Shown here: one piece after another, positions 43,032-54,260 of the stretch
Layout of the letters: every line of letters begins with the position of its first letter
Numbering within the stretch: the stretch's first letter is position 1
Origin: DASZIT01 sp963709665
GTDB taxonomy: Bacteria > Actinomycetota > Acidimicrobiia > Acidimicrobiales > RAAP-2
Direction: 5' to 3'
DNA length: 64,000 bases
Assembly (NCBI GenBank): GCA_963709665.1
Contig: CAVPWU010000009.1
Span: 101,968-165,967, forward strand
The notes under the pieces: model-generated
The model's database searches: none
What the model was told of the DNA's origin: nothing
Seen by the model: only the letters and a program-made list of their open reading frames with translations
Made by a program: the position numbers and the translations under genes

Positions 43032-44735
43032 CTAGGCGGTGGCGTGGGCCGCCACCCGGGCCACGATGGCGTCGTAGGCGGAGGTGAAGGCGTCCGACGG
43101 CACCGGGGTGCCGGCGGTGGTCGGGACCAGGGTGGCCTCGATCCGGCCCCCCACGATGAAGGCGTCGCCCTGGATCCGGGTGCCGGCGCCGGGGATCGTG
43201 TAGGTGGTCAGGTAGCCGTACGACTTGACCCCGGCGGGCGCCGACAGCGTGACCGTCGACACCTGGGCGGTGGACCCGGGCTTGGCGGCGGCGGCGTTGG
43301 CGGTCAGGAACGTCTGGAAGCAGCTGGCGAAATTGGGGTTGGCGAACGGCGCGGCGTCGGCGGTGGCGTCAGCCGCCGTCTTCACCACGTTGGTGCTCGA
43401 CTGCATCTGGGTGGTGGGGAGCCCGGGGGCGGCGAAGACCGGCGACGCCGAGGTGGCGCTCACGTCGGCCTGGGTGGCGTTCCCGAACAGCTGCTCGACG
43501 GTGGTGGTGGGGAGGCCCAGGCAGGTGGCGAAGGCGCTGATGGACGCCGTGGTGGGTGCCGGGGGGGCCGACGACGTCGTCCCCGAGGTCACCGTGGTCC
43601 AGCCCGCCGGGAGGTCGGCCTGCCGGAGGTCGATGCTCTCGGCCAGGACCTTGTCGGCGGCGTTCGGCGCCACGGTGGCCGGCGGCGCCGTGGTGGTGGT
43701 GGTGCTGTTGCTGTTCCGGTTCACCAGGTAGAACCCGCCGGCCACCAGCACCACCACCAGGAGGGCGATGAGCAGGGCCAGGGTGCGCCGGCTCGACTCC
43801 TTCTTGGCGGAGGCCTCGGAGACGGGTCCGGCGTCGGGGGGCAGGGGCGACAGGGGGGCGGAGGGGGGCGGCGGCGTCGGGGCGGCGCCGGGGAATCCGC
43901 CGGCGGCGGTCACCCCCACGGCCGCGGCGGCGGCTGCGGCGGCGGCCTCCGCCTTCCGCTCCTTCCGGGACTTCTTGGTGGCCTTGCCACCCTCCACCGG
44001 CGAGGCCGTGGCCGGGTCGGCCCAGACGGCGGCACCGGTCACCGGGTCGATGGCAGGCTCCTGCGGGACGCCGAGGAGCGGGGGGACGGCGAACTCGTCA
44101 ACCGTGGGGGTGGGGGCGGTCGGGGGTCCGGTGGAGACCGGGGGCGGGGCGGCGGCCACCACCGGAGGGGCGGGCGCCGGGGCGGCCGGAGGGGCCGGGG
44201 CGGCGGCCGGGGCGGCCGGAGGAGCCGGGGTCGGGGCGGCGGCTTCGGCGGCCGGTGGGCGGTGGGACTCGGCGGCCACCGCCGCGGCGGTGGCGGCGGC
44301 GGCAGCAGCCGGGGCGGCGGCGGCCGGAGCCTCGGGGGCCGGGGCGGCGGCCGGGGCCGGGGCCGGGGCGCTGGAGCCGCGGTAGCGGGCCAGCCATGCC
44401 GGCATGGCCTGGTCGAGGTAGGCGGCCTGACCGGGCGAGACGGTCTCCGGAGGGAGGAGGAACCGGACCTGCTGGCCGCCCGAGGTGAGCACCAGGACCG
44501 AGGCGGTCCGTCCCCCCGGCAGCTCGGTCTGGTCGTGACAGGTGGCGGTGTCCAGGCCGGCCCACGGGAGCAGGCGCTCCGACTCGGGCTGCTTGCCCTG
44601 CACGGTGATGCCGGCCGAGGTGAACAGCAGGCTCAGGCCCTCGGTGTTGGTGGTCCCGCGTGCCGGGTCACCGGCCAGGGCGACACCGCCCAGCAGCATC
44701 CCCTCAGGAGGCAGGTCCATCGCTCCGACCGTCAT
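43032..44735 (-). CDS. Membrane-anchored protein with long Ala/Pro linker, paralogue A
   Basis: This 567-residue protein has a 115-residue N-terminal domain with no close match known to me (LLFTSAGITVQGKQPESERLLPWAGLDTATC, GGRTASVLVLTSGG, FLLPPETVS), a linker of roughly 250 residues of low-complexity Ala/Pro, a basic patch (KKSRKERK), one membrane helix (LALLIALLVVVLVAGGFYLVN) and a 190-residue Thr/Ala-rich outer domain with ADLPAGWTTV. Paralogue B follows with the same plan. ATG has AAGGAG at good spacing. Function unknown; a sensor or surface-binding role is a guess. Confidence 0.75.
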   Translation of the reverse strand: MTVGAMDLPPEGMLLGGVALAGDPARGTTNTEGLSLLFTSAGITVQGKQPESERLLPWAGLDTATCHDQTELPGGRTASVLVLTSGGQQVRFLLPPETVSPGQAAYLDQAMPAWLARYRGSSAPAPAPAAAPAPEAPAAAAPAAAAAATAAAVAAESHRPPAAEAAAPTPAPPAAPAAAPAPPAAPAPAPPVVAAAPPPVSTGPPTAPTPTVDEFAVPPLLGVPQEPAIDPVTGAAVWADPATASPVEGGKATKKSRKERKAEAAAAAAAAAVGVTAAGGFPGAAPTPPPPSAPLSPLPPDAGPVSEASAKKESSRRTLALLIALLVVVLVAGGFYLVNRNSNSTTTTTAPPATVAPNAADKVLAESIDLRQADLPAGWTTVTSGTTSSAPPAPTTASISAFATCLGLPTTTVEQLFGNATQADVSATSASPVFAAPGLPTTQMQSSTNVVKTAADATADAAPFANPNFASCFQTFLTANAAAAKPGSTAQVSTVTLSAPAGVKSYGYLTTYTIPGAGTRIQGDAFIVGGRIEATLVPTTAGTPVPSDAFTSAYDAIVARVAAHATA

Positions 44736-44907
44736 GTGCCACTCCTTCGTCCGGGGGAGCCGGTGCGGACTCCCACTGTGCTGCCACTGGTCCTGCCGTG
44801 CGGTCCCGTTGCCGGGCCGCCGGCACCGCGCGGGGGTGCGGTGATGGTCGATCCTGGTCCCGGGCGACCTCCCGCGGGAGCAGGCGCCCAGGTGGGGTGT
44901 TGGATCG

Positions 44908-44937
44908 TCGCGCACCATGCGCGATCACGCAATCGTA
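44908..44937 (-). promoter_or_regulatory. Promoter and leader hairpin of paralogue A
   Basis: TACGAT (44937-44932) is a likely -10 box. A perfect seven-base inverted repeat TCGCGCA-CCA-TGCGCGA (44908-44924) follows close to the predicted transcript start, leaving a leader of about 170 bases before the ribosome site. The rest of the 44736-45029 gap shows nothing else clear. Confidence 0.4.
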
Positions 44938-45029
44938 GGTTGTCCGGACGGCGCGGTGCCTGATGGCCCGGGAACACGGGCCGCCGGCACGGCGGGCCCG
45001 GCGGCGGCGGTCGAGACGCCCCGCCGAGC

Positions 45030-46416
45030 TCAGGCGCTGGCCCCGCCCCCCTGGTCGGCCAGGCGGTGCTCGAACGTCGCCACCGTCGACGACAGGACAT
45101 CGCCGGAGAACGGGCCGCCCAGGCCGAAGGCCACCAGCTGACCCTCGGCCCGGTCGGAGCCCACCACCAGCTGGTCCACCACCACCGGCACGGTGGTGGT
45201 GCCGTCGGTGGCGTCGAAGGACATGGTCACGCCGAACACCTGCTCGCCGGCCGGGGCGGTGAGGTTCACCACCGTGGCGGTCACCGGGCCGGCGGGGACG
45301 GTGGTGCCGGTGGCACCGTTGATCCCCAGCTGGAGCTCGGCAGCGGTCACCGCCCCGTTGCACTGGGGGAACTTGGGACTGGTGAAGAGCGCGAAGTCGT
45401 GCTGCTCGTCGCTGTGGGTCCTGACGATGGCGGCGGCGGTCTGCAGCTCCTCACCCGATGGCGTGGAGGTCCCGGTGGAGGGCCCGATGAACACCGGGGA
45501 CGAGGAGGCGGCCGTCTGGTCCGAGGCCTGGCCGCCCAGCACGGTGGCCGCCTGGTCGGGGGTGATCCCCATGCACTGGACGAAGGTCTGCTCGATCTGC
45601 TGCTGGGCGGCCCGCCCGCTCGGGGTGGCGGCCACCCCTCCCCCACTCCTGCCGGCCACCGTCCAGCCGGTGGGCAGGTCGCCGGTGGTCAGCATCAGCT
45701 GGTCGGCGAGGTGCTGGTCGGGGGAGACCGGCTGGGCGACGGCGGCATGCCCCGGTGACCGGCCATGGTGCACTCCGAGCACCAGGGCCAGACCGATGCC
45801 GGCGACCACCAGCACCGCCCCGGACACCAGGAGGGTCCGGCGGCGGGCTCGTGCGGGCTTGACCGGCTGCGGTCCCCAGGCCGGCGACGGGTAGGCGCCC
45901 GGAGGCCACGGACCGGCGGTGGGGGGGCCCGGTGGGTAGGGGGCCGGATAGACGGCGGGCGGGGGGCCGTAGCCGGGGGGCGGCGGCATGAACGTCGGGA
46001 GGCCCACCGGGGCCGGCGGCGGTGGGGCCGACCACCGGCGGGGCGGGCGGGGCCGCCGCGTGCGGCGCCCAGGAGGGCAGGTCGGCCTGGAGGGCGGCCA
46101 GCTGGGCGGCGCTGACCCGGGTGGCGTCGAGCTCGAAGCGGATGGTCCGGTCCGAGGAGGTGAGGTCGAAGGGGGCCACCGTGCGCCCATCGGGGCCGCG
46201 CCCCGACCGGCCCGCACCACGCCGCGGTCACGGCCGACCAGTCCACGCGGCGCTCCGAGCCCGGCTCCGGGCCGAGGATGGCCACGCCCGCCGGGTCGAG
46301 GACCAGGGTCAGGCCCTCGACCACCGTGGTGCCGCGCTCGGACCGGCCGACCAGGGCCACGCCGTCGAGCCGGAGGGGTGGGCCCCCGTCGGGCCCACCG
46401 GGCAGGGGCGGCGAGG

Positions 46417-46420
<4 letters not shown>
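45030..46420 (-). CDS. Membrane-anchored protein, paralogue B, two frame disruptions
   Basis: Three frames make one protein of 462 residues if one extra base is removed near 46192-46195 and one near 46024-46027. The parts match paralogue A: N-terminal domain (GVALVGRSERGTTVVEGLTL, GRTVAPFDLTSSDRTIRFEL, LPSWAPH), a Pro/Gly/Tyr-rich linker, a helix (LLVSGAVLVVAGIGLALVLG) and an outer domain with GDLPTGWTVAG. GTG overlaps the hemL stop (GTGA). Both breaks are in GGGG runs, so errors in the sequence are likely; otherwise it is a pseudogene. Confidence 0.7.
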
Positions 46421-47710
<1,290 letters not shown>

Positions 47711-47719
<9 letters not shown>

Positions 47720-48729
47720 CCAGGACCTCGGCCAGCTGCCCGGCGAAGTAGGTCAGGACCACATCGGCGCCGGCCCGCTTGATGGCCTCCACCTGCTCGA
47801 GGGCGACGGCGGCGCCGTCGATCCACCCCCGCTCGGCGGCGGCGCAGACCATGGCGTACTCACCGCTGACGTGGTACGCCGCCACCGGCACGGTGACCGC
47901 CGACCGGACGGCGGCCACCACGTCGAGGAACGGCAGGGCGGGCTTGACCATCACCAGGTCGGCGCCCTCGGCGATGTCCAGGGCCACCTCGTCGAGCGCC
48001 TCCCGGCGGTTCCGCCCGTCCTGCTGGTAGCCGGCCCGGTCGCCACCGTCGGCGATGGCCACGTCCACCGCCTGCCGGAACGGACCGTACAGCGGCGAGG
48101 CGTACTTGGCGGCATAGGCCAGCACGGCGGTGTCCACGCAGCCCGGCCCCGTCGAGGGCGGCCCGGACGGCCGCCACCTGGCCGTCCATCATCCCGCTGG
48201 GGGCGATGATGTCGGCGCCGGCCACCGCCTGGCTCCGGGCCACCTCGGCGTAGAGCGGGAGGGTGGCGTCGTTGTCGACCCGGCCGGTGGCCGGGTCGAG
48301 GACCCCGCAGTGTCCGTGGTCGGTGAACTCGTCGAGGCAGCAGTCGGCCATCACCACCAGGGCGTCCCCCACGGTGTCCCGGACGGTGGCCAGCCCCCGC
48401 TGCACGATGCCGTCGGCGGCCCAGGCCTGGCTGCCCACGGCGTCCTTCTGCTCGGGTCGGGGCAGGCCGAAGAGGATCACCCCGGGCACTCCCAGGTCGG
48501 CCAGCCGCTTGGTCTCGGCGGCCAGGGAGTCCAGGGTGTGCTGGACGACGCCGGGCAGCGAGGGGATGGGCCGGGGCGCCTGGAGCCCGTCGGCCACGAA
48601 CAGGGGAGCCACCAGGTCGTCCACCGACAGGCGGGTCTCGGCCACCAACCTCCGGAGGGCCGGGGTCCGCCGGAGCCGGCGCATGCGCCGGACGGGGTAG
48701 GGAGGGGCGGCCGCGGGGACTCGGTGCAC
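47711..48729 (-). CDS. hemB: Porphobilinogen synthase (ALA dehydratase), two extra bases in the sequence
   Basis: This enzyme condenses two 5-aminolevulinates. The N-terminal frame holds RRLRRTPALRRLVAETRLSVDDLVAPLFV and MADCCLDEFTDHGHCGVLD, and the next frame holds DTAVLAYAAKYASPLYGPFRQA and MVKPALPFLDVVAAVR with active-site Lys. The metal motif is D-x-C-L-D type, with two of the three Zn Cys, as in mycobacteria. Removing one base near 48134-48140 and one at 47714-47716 gives 338 residues, a stop and an overlapping hemL GTG. The start GTG lies seven bases after TAGTCT. Confidence 0.87.
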
Positions 48730-48736
48730 GATGGTC

Positions 48737-48742
48737 AGACTA
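48737..48742 (-). promoter_or_regulatory. -10 box TAGTCT, leaderless start of hemB
   Basis: TAGTCT, seven bases, then GTG at 48729. The box contains the TAG stop of the upstream DUF2079 gene. Confidence 0.5.
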
Positions 48743-50327
48743 CGGCAGCACGACGGCGGAGACGCCCGGCGGCGGGTGCCAGGTGAGCACCACCACCCCC
48801 TGGCGATCGAAGGTCACCGTGGCGTGGAGGCGCTCCCGGGCCGACCGGACCACCGCCTCGGCGTCGGCGGCGGGGATCGACTCCAGACCCTGGGCCGGCA
48901 CCACCACCAGCACCACCTCGGAGGCGTGGACCGGGAAGGCCTGGGGGGAGGCGAGCAGGGGGTAGACGTGGGTCCGCTCGGCGAAACGGCCGAGCACCCC
49001 CTGCGAGACGATCACCTCGGCGTCGGCGGGCACCCGGGGCAGCACGGCCCTCAGGGCGGCGGCGGTGGACGGGTCCACCCGCCACCAGTCGGCGTGGATC
49101 GCACGGAGGACGGGGACCCCCTGGACCACGCTGAGGGTGGCCAGGGCCACCGCCAGGGCCACCGCCGCCCACGGCCGGGCCGGGGAGGACCGCCGGCGCC
49201 GGTGGGCGGGCGCACCGGCGGGTGGATCGGCGGCGATCCGCAGCAGCACCATCACCGTGCCGACGAAGACGAACGGGATCACCGCCAGGGTCTGGAAGGC
49301 GATGGTGGGGGTGAGGAAGGCCTGGTTGGCGTTGAGGGCGGACGGGCCCAGGGTGCCGACGGCCACCGTGAGCCCCCACGGGGTCAGCACCCCGAGGAGC
49401 CCGGCCGACGCCAGCACCCGGCCCAGCCCGGCCCGCCGGTCGATCAGGACCCGGGCGGCGTGCCAGGGATGGAGGGCCAGCCGGGACAGGACGGTGGTGG
49501 CCGGGGTGGTGGGGCCGGCCCCCACCAGGTAGCCGTAGTTGTCCACGATGCCGCTGCCCTTGTTCCCCCCCAGCAGGGTGACCAGGGCCAGCCAGGCCAC
49601 GGCGGCCGCCCCCAGCAGGAGTGGGGTCCGCACCCCGGTGGAGCGCCGGACCCGGCGGCGACAGCAGGCCGGCCAGCGCCACGCAGAGGATGGTCACCGT
49701 GACCACGTCGCCGAAGAGCACGGCGACGGCGGCGGTCACCAGGCAGGTCCGGGTCCGTCCCCGCCACAGGGCGTAGGCCGACCAGACGGTGAACGGCAGC
49801 CCCAGCAGCTCGAAGTGCATGTCGAAGGAGGCCGCCTGGTACCACCACGGGTTGACCACCAGGAAGGCCAGGGCGGCCACCCCGACGAGGACGCCCCGAC
49901 GGCGCCGGCCGATGAGTGCCGCCACCCAGGCCATGGCCGCCCCCTCGGTGCCCACGATGGCCAGGTCCTGGAGCCACAGGAGCTGGATGCTGTGGGGCCA
50001 GACCCGCCCGACCAGGGCGATCGGCCACATGGCCAGCTCGAAGTGGCTCTGCCAGAACGGGTAGGGCGGCGCCTGGATGGTGTCCACCGGGTTGAGATGG
50101 CCGTGGCCGATCAGCCACCAGGCCTGGGCATAGGTGCCGAAGTCGTCGGTCAGGTCGAACCGGTGGTAGAGGAACGTGCTGTAGGCCAGCAGCCCCAGCA
50201 GCTGCACACCCAGGACCACCACCACCGTCACCGGCAGGGCGCGGGACCGGGCGCGGGTGCCGCCCTCCCCGGGTGCCTCGGCGTCCGGCCCGCCCGTGGC
50301 CGGGTCGGTGGAGGCCACGGTGCTCAC
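48740..50327 (-). CDS. DUF2079-type membrane protein, one extra base in the sequence
   Basis: Two frames form a 528-residue protein if one base is removed at 49651-49660. It has about ten helices: VTVVVVLGVQLLGLLAYSTFLYHRFDLTDDFGTYAQAWWLI at the start, then NPWWYQAASFDMHFELLGLPF, and in the second frame GLLGVLTPWGLTVAVGTLG and a C-terminal outer domain (AALRAVLPRVPADAEVIVSQGVLGRFAERTHVY). DUF2079 resembles membrane glycosyltransferases (GT-C-like), with acidic residues DLTDDF in the first loop. GTG overlaps the hemD stop (GTGA). Confidence 0.75.
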
Positions 50328-51109
50328 GGCCGGGGACGGGGCGGCCGGTCGCCGTCCAGGGCGGCCACCACCGCCGCCACCAGACCCTCGATGGTGGGCT
50401 CCCCCGCCTCGGCCGCCACCCGCAGCCCGGCGGCCCGGGCCGACGACGACGTCACCGGTCCGATGGTCGCCACCACCGGGGGCATCCCCCCGCGGCCCAG
50501 CAGGCCGATGGTCCGGTCGACGGTGGACGACGAGGTGAAGACGACGGCGTCGGCCGCCCGGGCGGCGGCCACCCGGGCGGGGTCGGGAGCCCCGGCCACC
50601 GTGCGATAGGCCACCACCTCGTCCACCTCCCACCCCCGGGCCCGGAGCCCGTCGGCCAGGTCGCCGCCCACCGTCTCCGCCCGCGGGAGGAGGACGGCGT
50701 CACCCGGATGTCCAGGGGCCGGGAAGGCGCCCGCCAGGCCGGCCCCGGTGGCGGTGACCGGGACCAGGTCGACCCGGAGCCCGGCATCCCTCAGGGCGCC
50801 GGCGGTGGCGGTCCCCACCGCCGCCCAGTGGAGGCCGTCGGGCACCGGGCGGCCGGCCAGGGCGGCCAGGGTCCTGGCGGCGGCGTTGGTCGAGGTGACG
50901 GCCACCCAGCGGTAGGCGCCGGCGGCCAGCCGGGTGGCGGCGGCGGCCAGGGCGTCCCCGCCGTCGGCCGGGTCGGCGGTGGCGATCACCGGCAGCTCGA
51001 CGGTGGTGGCCCCCAGGGCGGACAGGGCGGCCACCAGGGTCGACGCCTGTTCCCGTGACCGGGTCACCACCACGCTCCGCCCGTCGAGCGGACCACCGGT
51101 GCTCGGCAT
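50324..51109 (-). CDS. hemD: Uroporphyrinogen-III synthase
   Basis: This 261-residue enzyme closes and inverts hydroxymethylbilane. The family is divergent, but the two-lobe pattern is clear: LDGRSVVVTRSREQASTLVAAL, VAVTSTNAAARTLAAL, AVGTATAGALRDAGL, then second-lobe VDEVVAYRTV, VVFTSSSTVDRTIGLL and TIGPVTSSSARAAGL. Two starts compete: ATG at 51109, six bases after TACTCT and leaderless, or GTG at 51154 overlapping the cobA stop. I prefer the first because the conserved domain begins right after it. Confidence 0.85.
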   Translation of the reverse strand: MPSTGGPLDGRSVVVTRSREQASTLVAALSALGATTVELPVIATADPADGGDALAAAATRLAAGAYRWVAVTSTNAAARTLAALAGRPVPDGLHWAAVGTATAGALRDAGLRVDLVPVTATGAGLAGAFPAPGHPGDAVLLPRAETVGGDLADGLRARGWEVDEVVAYRTVAGAPDPARVAAARAADAVVFTSSSTVDRTIGLLGRGGMPPVVATIGPVTSSSARAAGLRVAAEAGEPTIEGLVAAVVAALDGDRPPRPRP

Positions 51110-51115
51110 GGGGCA

Positions 51116-51121
51116 AGAGTA
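51116..51121 (-). promoter_or_regulatory. -10 box TACTCT, possible internal promoter for hemD
   Basis: TACTCT, six bases, then ATG at 51109. It lies just after the cobA stop, so hemD and the DUF2079 gene may have their own leaderless transcript. Confidence 0.4.
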
Positions 51122-51150
51122 CCGGGGCGGCCTGGCCGCTCCCGGTTCGC

Positions 51151-51870
51151 TCACCCCTCCGGGTCGGGGGGACCGAGGTCGAGGGCCGCCACCTCCCCGA
51201 TGACGATGGTGGACGGCGACGGGAGGTCGACGTCGGCCAGCGCCCCCAGGGTGGTCCGCACCACCTGCTGCCGGTCGGTGGTGCCCCAGTGGACCACCGC
51301 CACCGGCGTCGACGCCGGGCGGCCGGCCGCCAGCACCGCCCCGGCGATCACCGACCGCTCCGCCATGCCCATCAGCACCACCAGGGTGCCCCCGGCCCGG
51401 GCCAGGGAGTCCCAGTCGACGCCCGGCGCCGCCTCCCCGACCCGCCCGGTGACCACCGTGAAGGAGGTGGAGGTGCCCCGGTGGGTGACCGGGATCCCGG
51501 CGGCGGCCGGGGCGGCGGTGGCCGAGGTCACGCCGGGCACCACCTCGAAGGCCACCCCGGCGGCCAGCAGCGCCTCGGCCTCCTCGCCCCCCCGCCCGAA
51601 GACGAAGGGGTCCCCACCCTTCAGGCGCACCACCTGTCGGCCGCGGCGACCGTGCTCGACCAGGAGGCGGTTGATGTCGTCCTGGCCCGGGGGGCGCCCG
51701 GGGATCTTGCCCACGTCCACCAGCTCGGCGCCCACCGGGGCCAGGGCCAGGAGCCCGGGGTCGACCAGGCGGTCGTGGACCACCACGTCGGCCCGGCCCA
51801 GCAGCGTGGCCCCCCGCACCGTCAGGAGGTCGGGGCGGCCCGGCCCGGCACCCACCAGGTAGACGGTCAC
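51151..51870 (-). CDS. cobA: Uroporphyrinogen-III C-methyltransferase
   Basis: This 239-residue SAM-dependent enzyme makes precorrin-2, the branch to cobalamin and sirohaem. Hallmarks are VYLVGAGPGRPDLLTVRGATLL, VVRLKGGDPFVFGRGGEEAEAL, VPGVTSATAAPAAAGIPVTHR and TLVVLMGMAE. It is not fused to HemD, unlike many actinobacterial cobA-hemD proteins. GTG overlaps the hemC stop (GTGA). Confidence 0.94.
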   Translation of the reverse strand: MTVYLVGAGPGRPDLLTVRGATLLGRADVVVHDRLVDPGLLALAPVGAELVDVGKIPGRPPGQDDINRLLVEHGRRGRQVVRLKGGDPFVFGRGGEEAEALLAAGVAFEVVPGVTSATAAPAAAGIPVTHRGTSTSFTVVTGRVGEAAPGVDWDSLARAGGTLVVLMGMAERSVIAGAVLAAGRPASTPVAVVHWGTTDRQQVVRTTLGALADVDLPSPSTIVIGEVAALDLGPPDPEG

Positions 51871-52823
51871 CGGGGGACCGGACGGTCGACGGCGGTCGGC
51901 TCCGCCCACTCGCCGAGGCTCCGGCCCCCCGCCCCGTCGAGCAGGGCCAGGGCGACCTGCCGGCCGAGTGGCGACGGATCGGTTCCCACCGCCGTGTGCC
52001 GGAGCACCACCCGTCCGTCGTCGCTGGCCATCATGCCGGTGAGCGACAGCCCGCCCCCGGGGGCGGCCACGGCGTGGGCCCCGACCGGGAGGGTGCACCC
52101 GCCCCCCAGCTCGGCCAGGTAGGCGCGCTCGGCCTCCACCGCGGCGCGGACCCCGGGGTCGTCGAGCGAGGCCAGTGCGGCCAGGACGGCGTCGTCGTCC
52201 TGCCGGCACTCGACGGCGAGGGCGCCCTGGCCGACCTGGGGCAGCATCACCGCCGGGTCGAGGAGCTCGCTCACCTGTCCGTCCGCCGGCTGCCACCCCA
52301 GGCGCTCCACCCCGGCCGCCGCCACCACCACCGCCGAGACCCGGTCGACCGCCGCCAGGCGGGTGGCCAGGTTGCCCCGGAGGTCGGTGAAGAGCAGGTC
52401 GGGGCGGAGGTTGACCAGCTGGACCCGCCGACGGGCCGACCCGGTGGCCACCAGGGCCCCGGGCGGGAGGTCGTCCAGTCGGGCGCCGACCAGCAGGTCC
52501 CGCGGGTCGGCGCGCTCGGGGAAGGCGGCCAGGGTCAGGCCGGGCACCAGGGAGCCGGAGGCGGCCGGCAGGTCCTTGGCCGAGTGGACGGCGGCGTCGG
52601 CCTCCCCGCGCACCACCGCCGCCTGGACCTCCTTCACGAAGACGCCCTGACCGCCCAGGGCCTGGATCGGCACGTCGGTCCGGCGGTCCCCCTCGGTCTC
52701 CACCACCACCACGGTGGAGGGGATCCCCTGGGCGGCCAGCAGCCCGGCCACCCGGTCGGCCTGCCAACGGGCCAGCGGCGACCCGCGGGTGGCCAGCCGG
52801 AGGCCGGGGCGGTCCGTCACCAC
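51867..52823 (-). CDS. hemC: Hydroxymethylbilane synthase
   Basis: This 318-residue enzyme links four porphobilinogens. Hallmarks are LRLATRGSPLARWQADRV, GGQGVFVKEVQAAVVRGEADAAVHSAKDLP, ATGSARRRVQLVNLRPDL and the dipyrromethane Cys in LAELGGGCTLPVGAHA. GTG follows the hemA stop after 14 bases; a second GTG comes next. The ribosome site is weak, consistent with coupling to hemA. Confidence 0.95.
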   Translation of the reverse strand: MVTDRPGLRLATRGSPLARWQADRVAGLLAAQGIPSTVVVVETEGDRRTDVPIQALGGQGVFVKEVQAAVVRGEADAAVHSAKDLPAASGSLVPGLTLAAFPERADPRDLLVGARLDDLPPGALVATGSARRRVQLVNLRPDLLFTDLRGNLATRLAAVDRVSAVVVAAAGVERLGWQPADGQVSELLDPAVMLPQVGQGALAVECRQDDDAVLAALASLDDPGVRAAVEAERAYLAELGGGCTLPVGAHAVAAPGGGLSLTGMMASDDGRVVLRHTAVGTDPSPLGRQVALALLDGAGGRSLGEWAEPTAVDRPVPR

Positions 52824-52837
52824 GGCCGGCGCACCGG

Positions 52838-54115
52838 CTACAGGTCGAACAGGGTCCGGAGCGCCTCGACCAGGCGCTCGCCCCGCGGCGTGCCGGCCGA
52901 GTCCTTCAGCGCCACGGTGGGCTGGTGCATGAGCTTGGCCACCACCGACCGGGTGACGGCGTCGACCTGCTCCCACTGGTCGTCGGACAGCTCGGAGCGC
53001 TTGGCCCGCAGCCGGTCCAGCTCGGCGACCCGCACCTCCTCGGCGCGGGCCCGCAGGGCCGAGACCACCGGTGCCGCCCCCCGGGCCCGGGCGGTGGCCC
53101 GGTACCGCTCCACCTCGTCGCCCACGATCCCCCGCGCCTGGGCCACCTCGGCCTGGCGGCCGGAGAGGGCGTCCTCCACCGACCGCCGGAGGGCGTCCAT
53201 GTCCACCAGGGTGACGCCGTCCACCGTGCCGGCGGCCGGCTCGACGTTGCGCGGCACGCCGAGGTCGACCAGCAGCAGCGGGGAGCGCCCACCGGCCAGG
53301 GCCTCCTCGACGGTGGCCCGCTCGACGAGGGGGTGGGTGGTGCCGACCGAGGTGAAGGCCACGTCGGCGTCGGCCAGCGCGCCGGCCAGACCGGCCAGAT
53401 CGGTCGACCGGGTGACGGCCGCCAACTCGGGGGGGAGTCCTCCGAGGACGGCGTCGACCCGTTCCGGCGAACGGTTGGCCACCACCAGCGAGGCGGGGGC
53501 GTGCCCGGCCAGGGCCTGGGCCACCCCCTCGCCCATCTCGCCGGCCCCCACCACCAGCACCCGGGCGCCGGCCAGGCCACCGTCCCGGCGGGCGGCGGCA
53601 AGCGCCACCGCCCCGTGGGAGAGCGAGGTGATGCCGCGGGCGATGGCCGTCTCCGAGCGCACCCGCTTGCCGGTCTCCACCGCGTGCCGGAAGAGGGCGC
53701 CGAGGACCGGGCCGGAAGCCCGCTCGGCCTGGGCCCGCTCCCACGCCCGGCGGACCTGGCCCAGTACCTCGGACTCGCCGAGGACGGCGGAGTCGAGGCC
53801 GGAGGCCACGGTGAACAGGTGGTCGGCCACATCGTCGTCGAACCGGATGGCCAGGTGGTCGGTGAGGGCGTCCACCGTGGTGTCGCCCAGGCCGGCCAGG
53901 AAGTCCTGGATCTCGGCCACCCCGTCGTGGAACCGCTCCACCACCGCGTAGATCTCTGTGCGCAGGCAGGTGGAGACGATGACCGCCTCCGAGAGGTTGG
54001 AGCGGTCGCGCAGGGTGGCCAGGGCCTTGGGCAGGGCGTCCTCGGCGACGGTCACCCGCTCGAGGAGGTCGAGGGGGGCCTGGCGCTGCTCGATGCCCAC
54101 GACGATCACGGACAC
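52838..54115 (-). CDS. hemA: Glutamyl-tRNA reductase
   Basis: This 425-residue enzyme reduces glutamyl-tRNA to glutamate-1-semialdehyde with NADPH, the first committed haem step. Features are the catalytic Cys in VIVSTCLRTEIYAV (Leu replaces the usual Asn), LFTVASGLDSAVLGESEVLGQVRRAWERA, a NADPH Rossmann GARVLVVGAGEMGEGVAQAL and VVANRSPERV, and the C-terminal dimer helix. GTG overlaps nothing upstream; the leader of 145 bases (54116-54260) to rex holds a small palindrome. Confidence 0.95.
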   Translation of the reverse strand: MSVIVVGIEQRQAPLDLLERVTVAEDALPKALATLRDRSNLSEAVIVSTCLRTEIYAVVERFHDGVAEIQDFLAGLGDTTVDALTDHLAIRFDDDVADHLFTVASGLDSAVLGESEVLGQVRRAWERAQAERASGPVLGALFRHAVETGKRVRSETAIARGITSLSHGAVALAAARRDGGLAGARVLVVGAGEMGEGVAQALAGHAPASLVVANRSPERVDAVLGGLPPELAAVTRSTDLAGLAGALADADVAFTSVGTTHPLVERATVEEALAGGRSPLLLVDLGVPRNVEPAAGTVDGVTLVDMDALRRSVEDALSGRQAEVAQARGIVGDEVERYRATARARGAAPVVSALRARAEEVRVAELDRLRAKRSELSDDQWEQVDAVTRSVVAKLMHQPTVALKDSAGTPRGERLVEALRTLFDL

Positions 54116-54206
54116 CCGGTCACCGCCTCGGTCGCTCGGACATGCACAGCCTCAATCCCTACCTCGTCGGTCCGGACCTCGCCGGACCCACCAGCATGCC
54201 GGTCCG

Positions 54207-54221
54207 GGCAGGGTCCCTGCC
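54207..54221. terminator. Hairpin between rex and hemA (weak terminator or leader element)
   Basis: GGCAGGGTCCCTGCC is a perfect hairpin with a six-base stem and three-base loop. It lies 40 bases past the rex stop and upstream of hemA. No U-tract follows, so termination is doubtful. Confidence 0.3.
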
Positions 54222-54260
54222 ACTCCCCAGTCTAGAGGGGTCCGGCGGCCCGACCCACCG

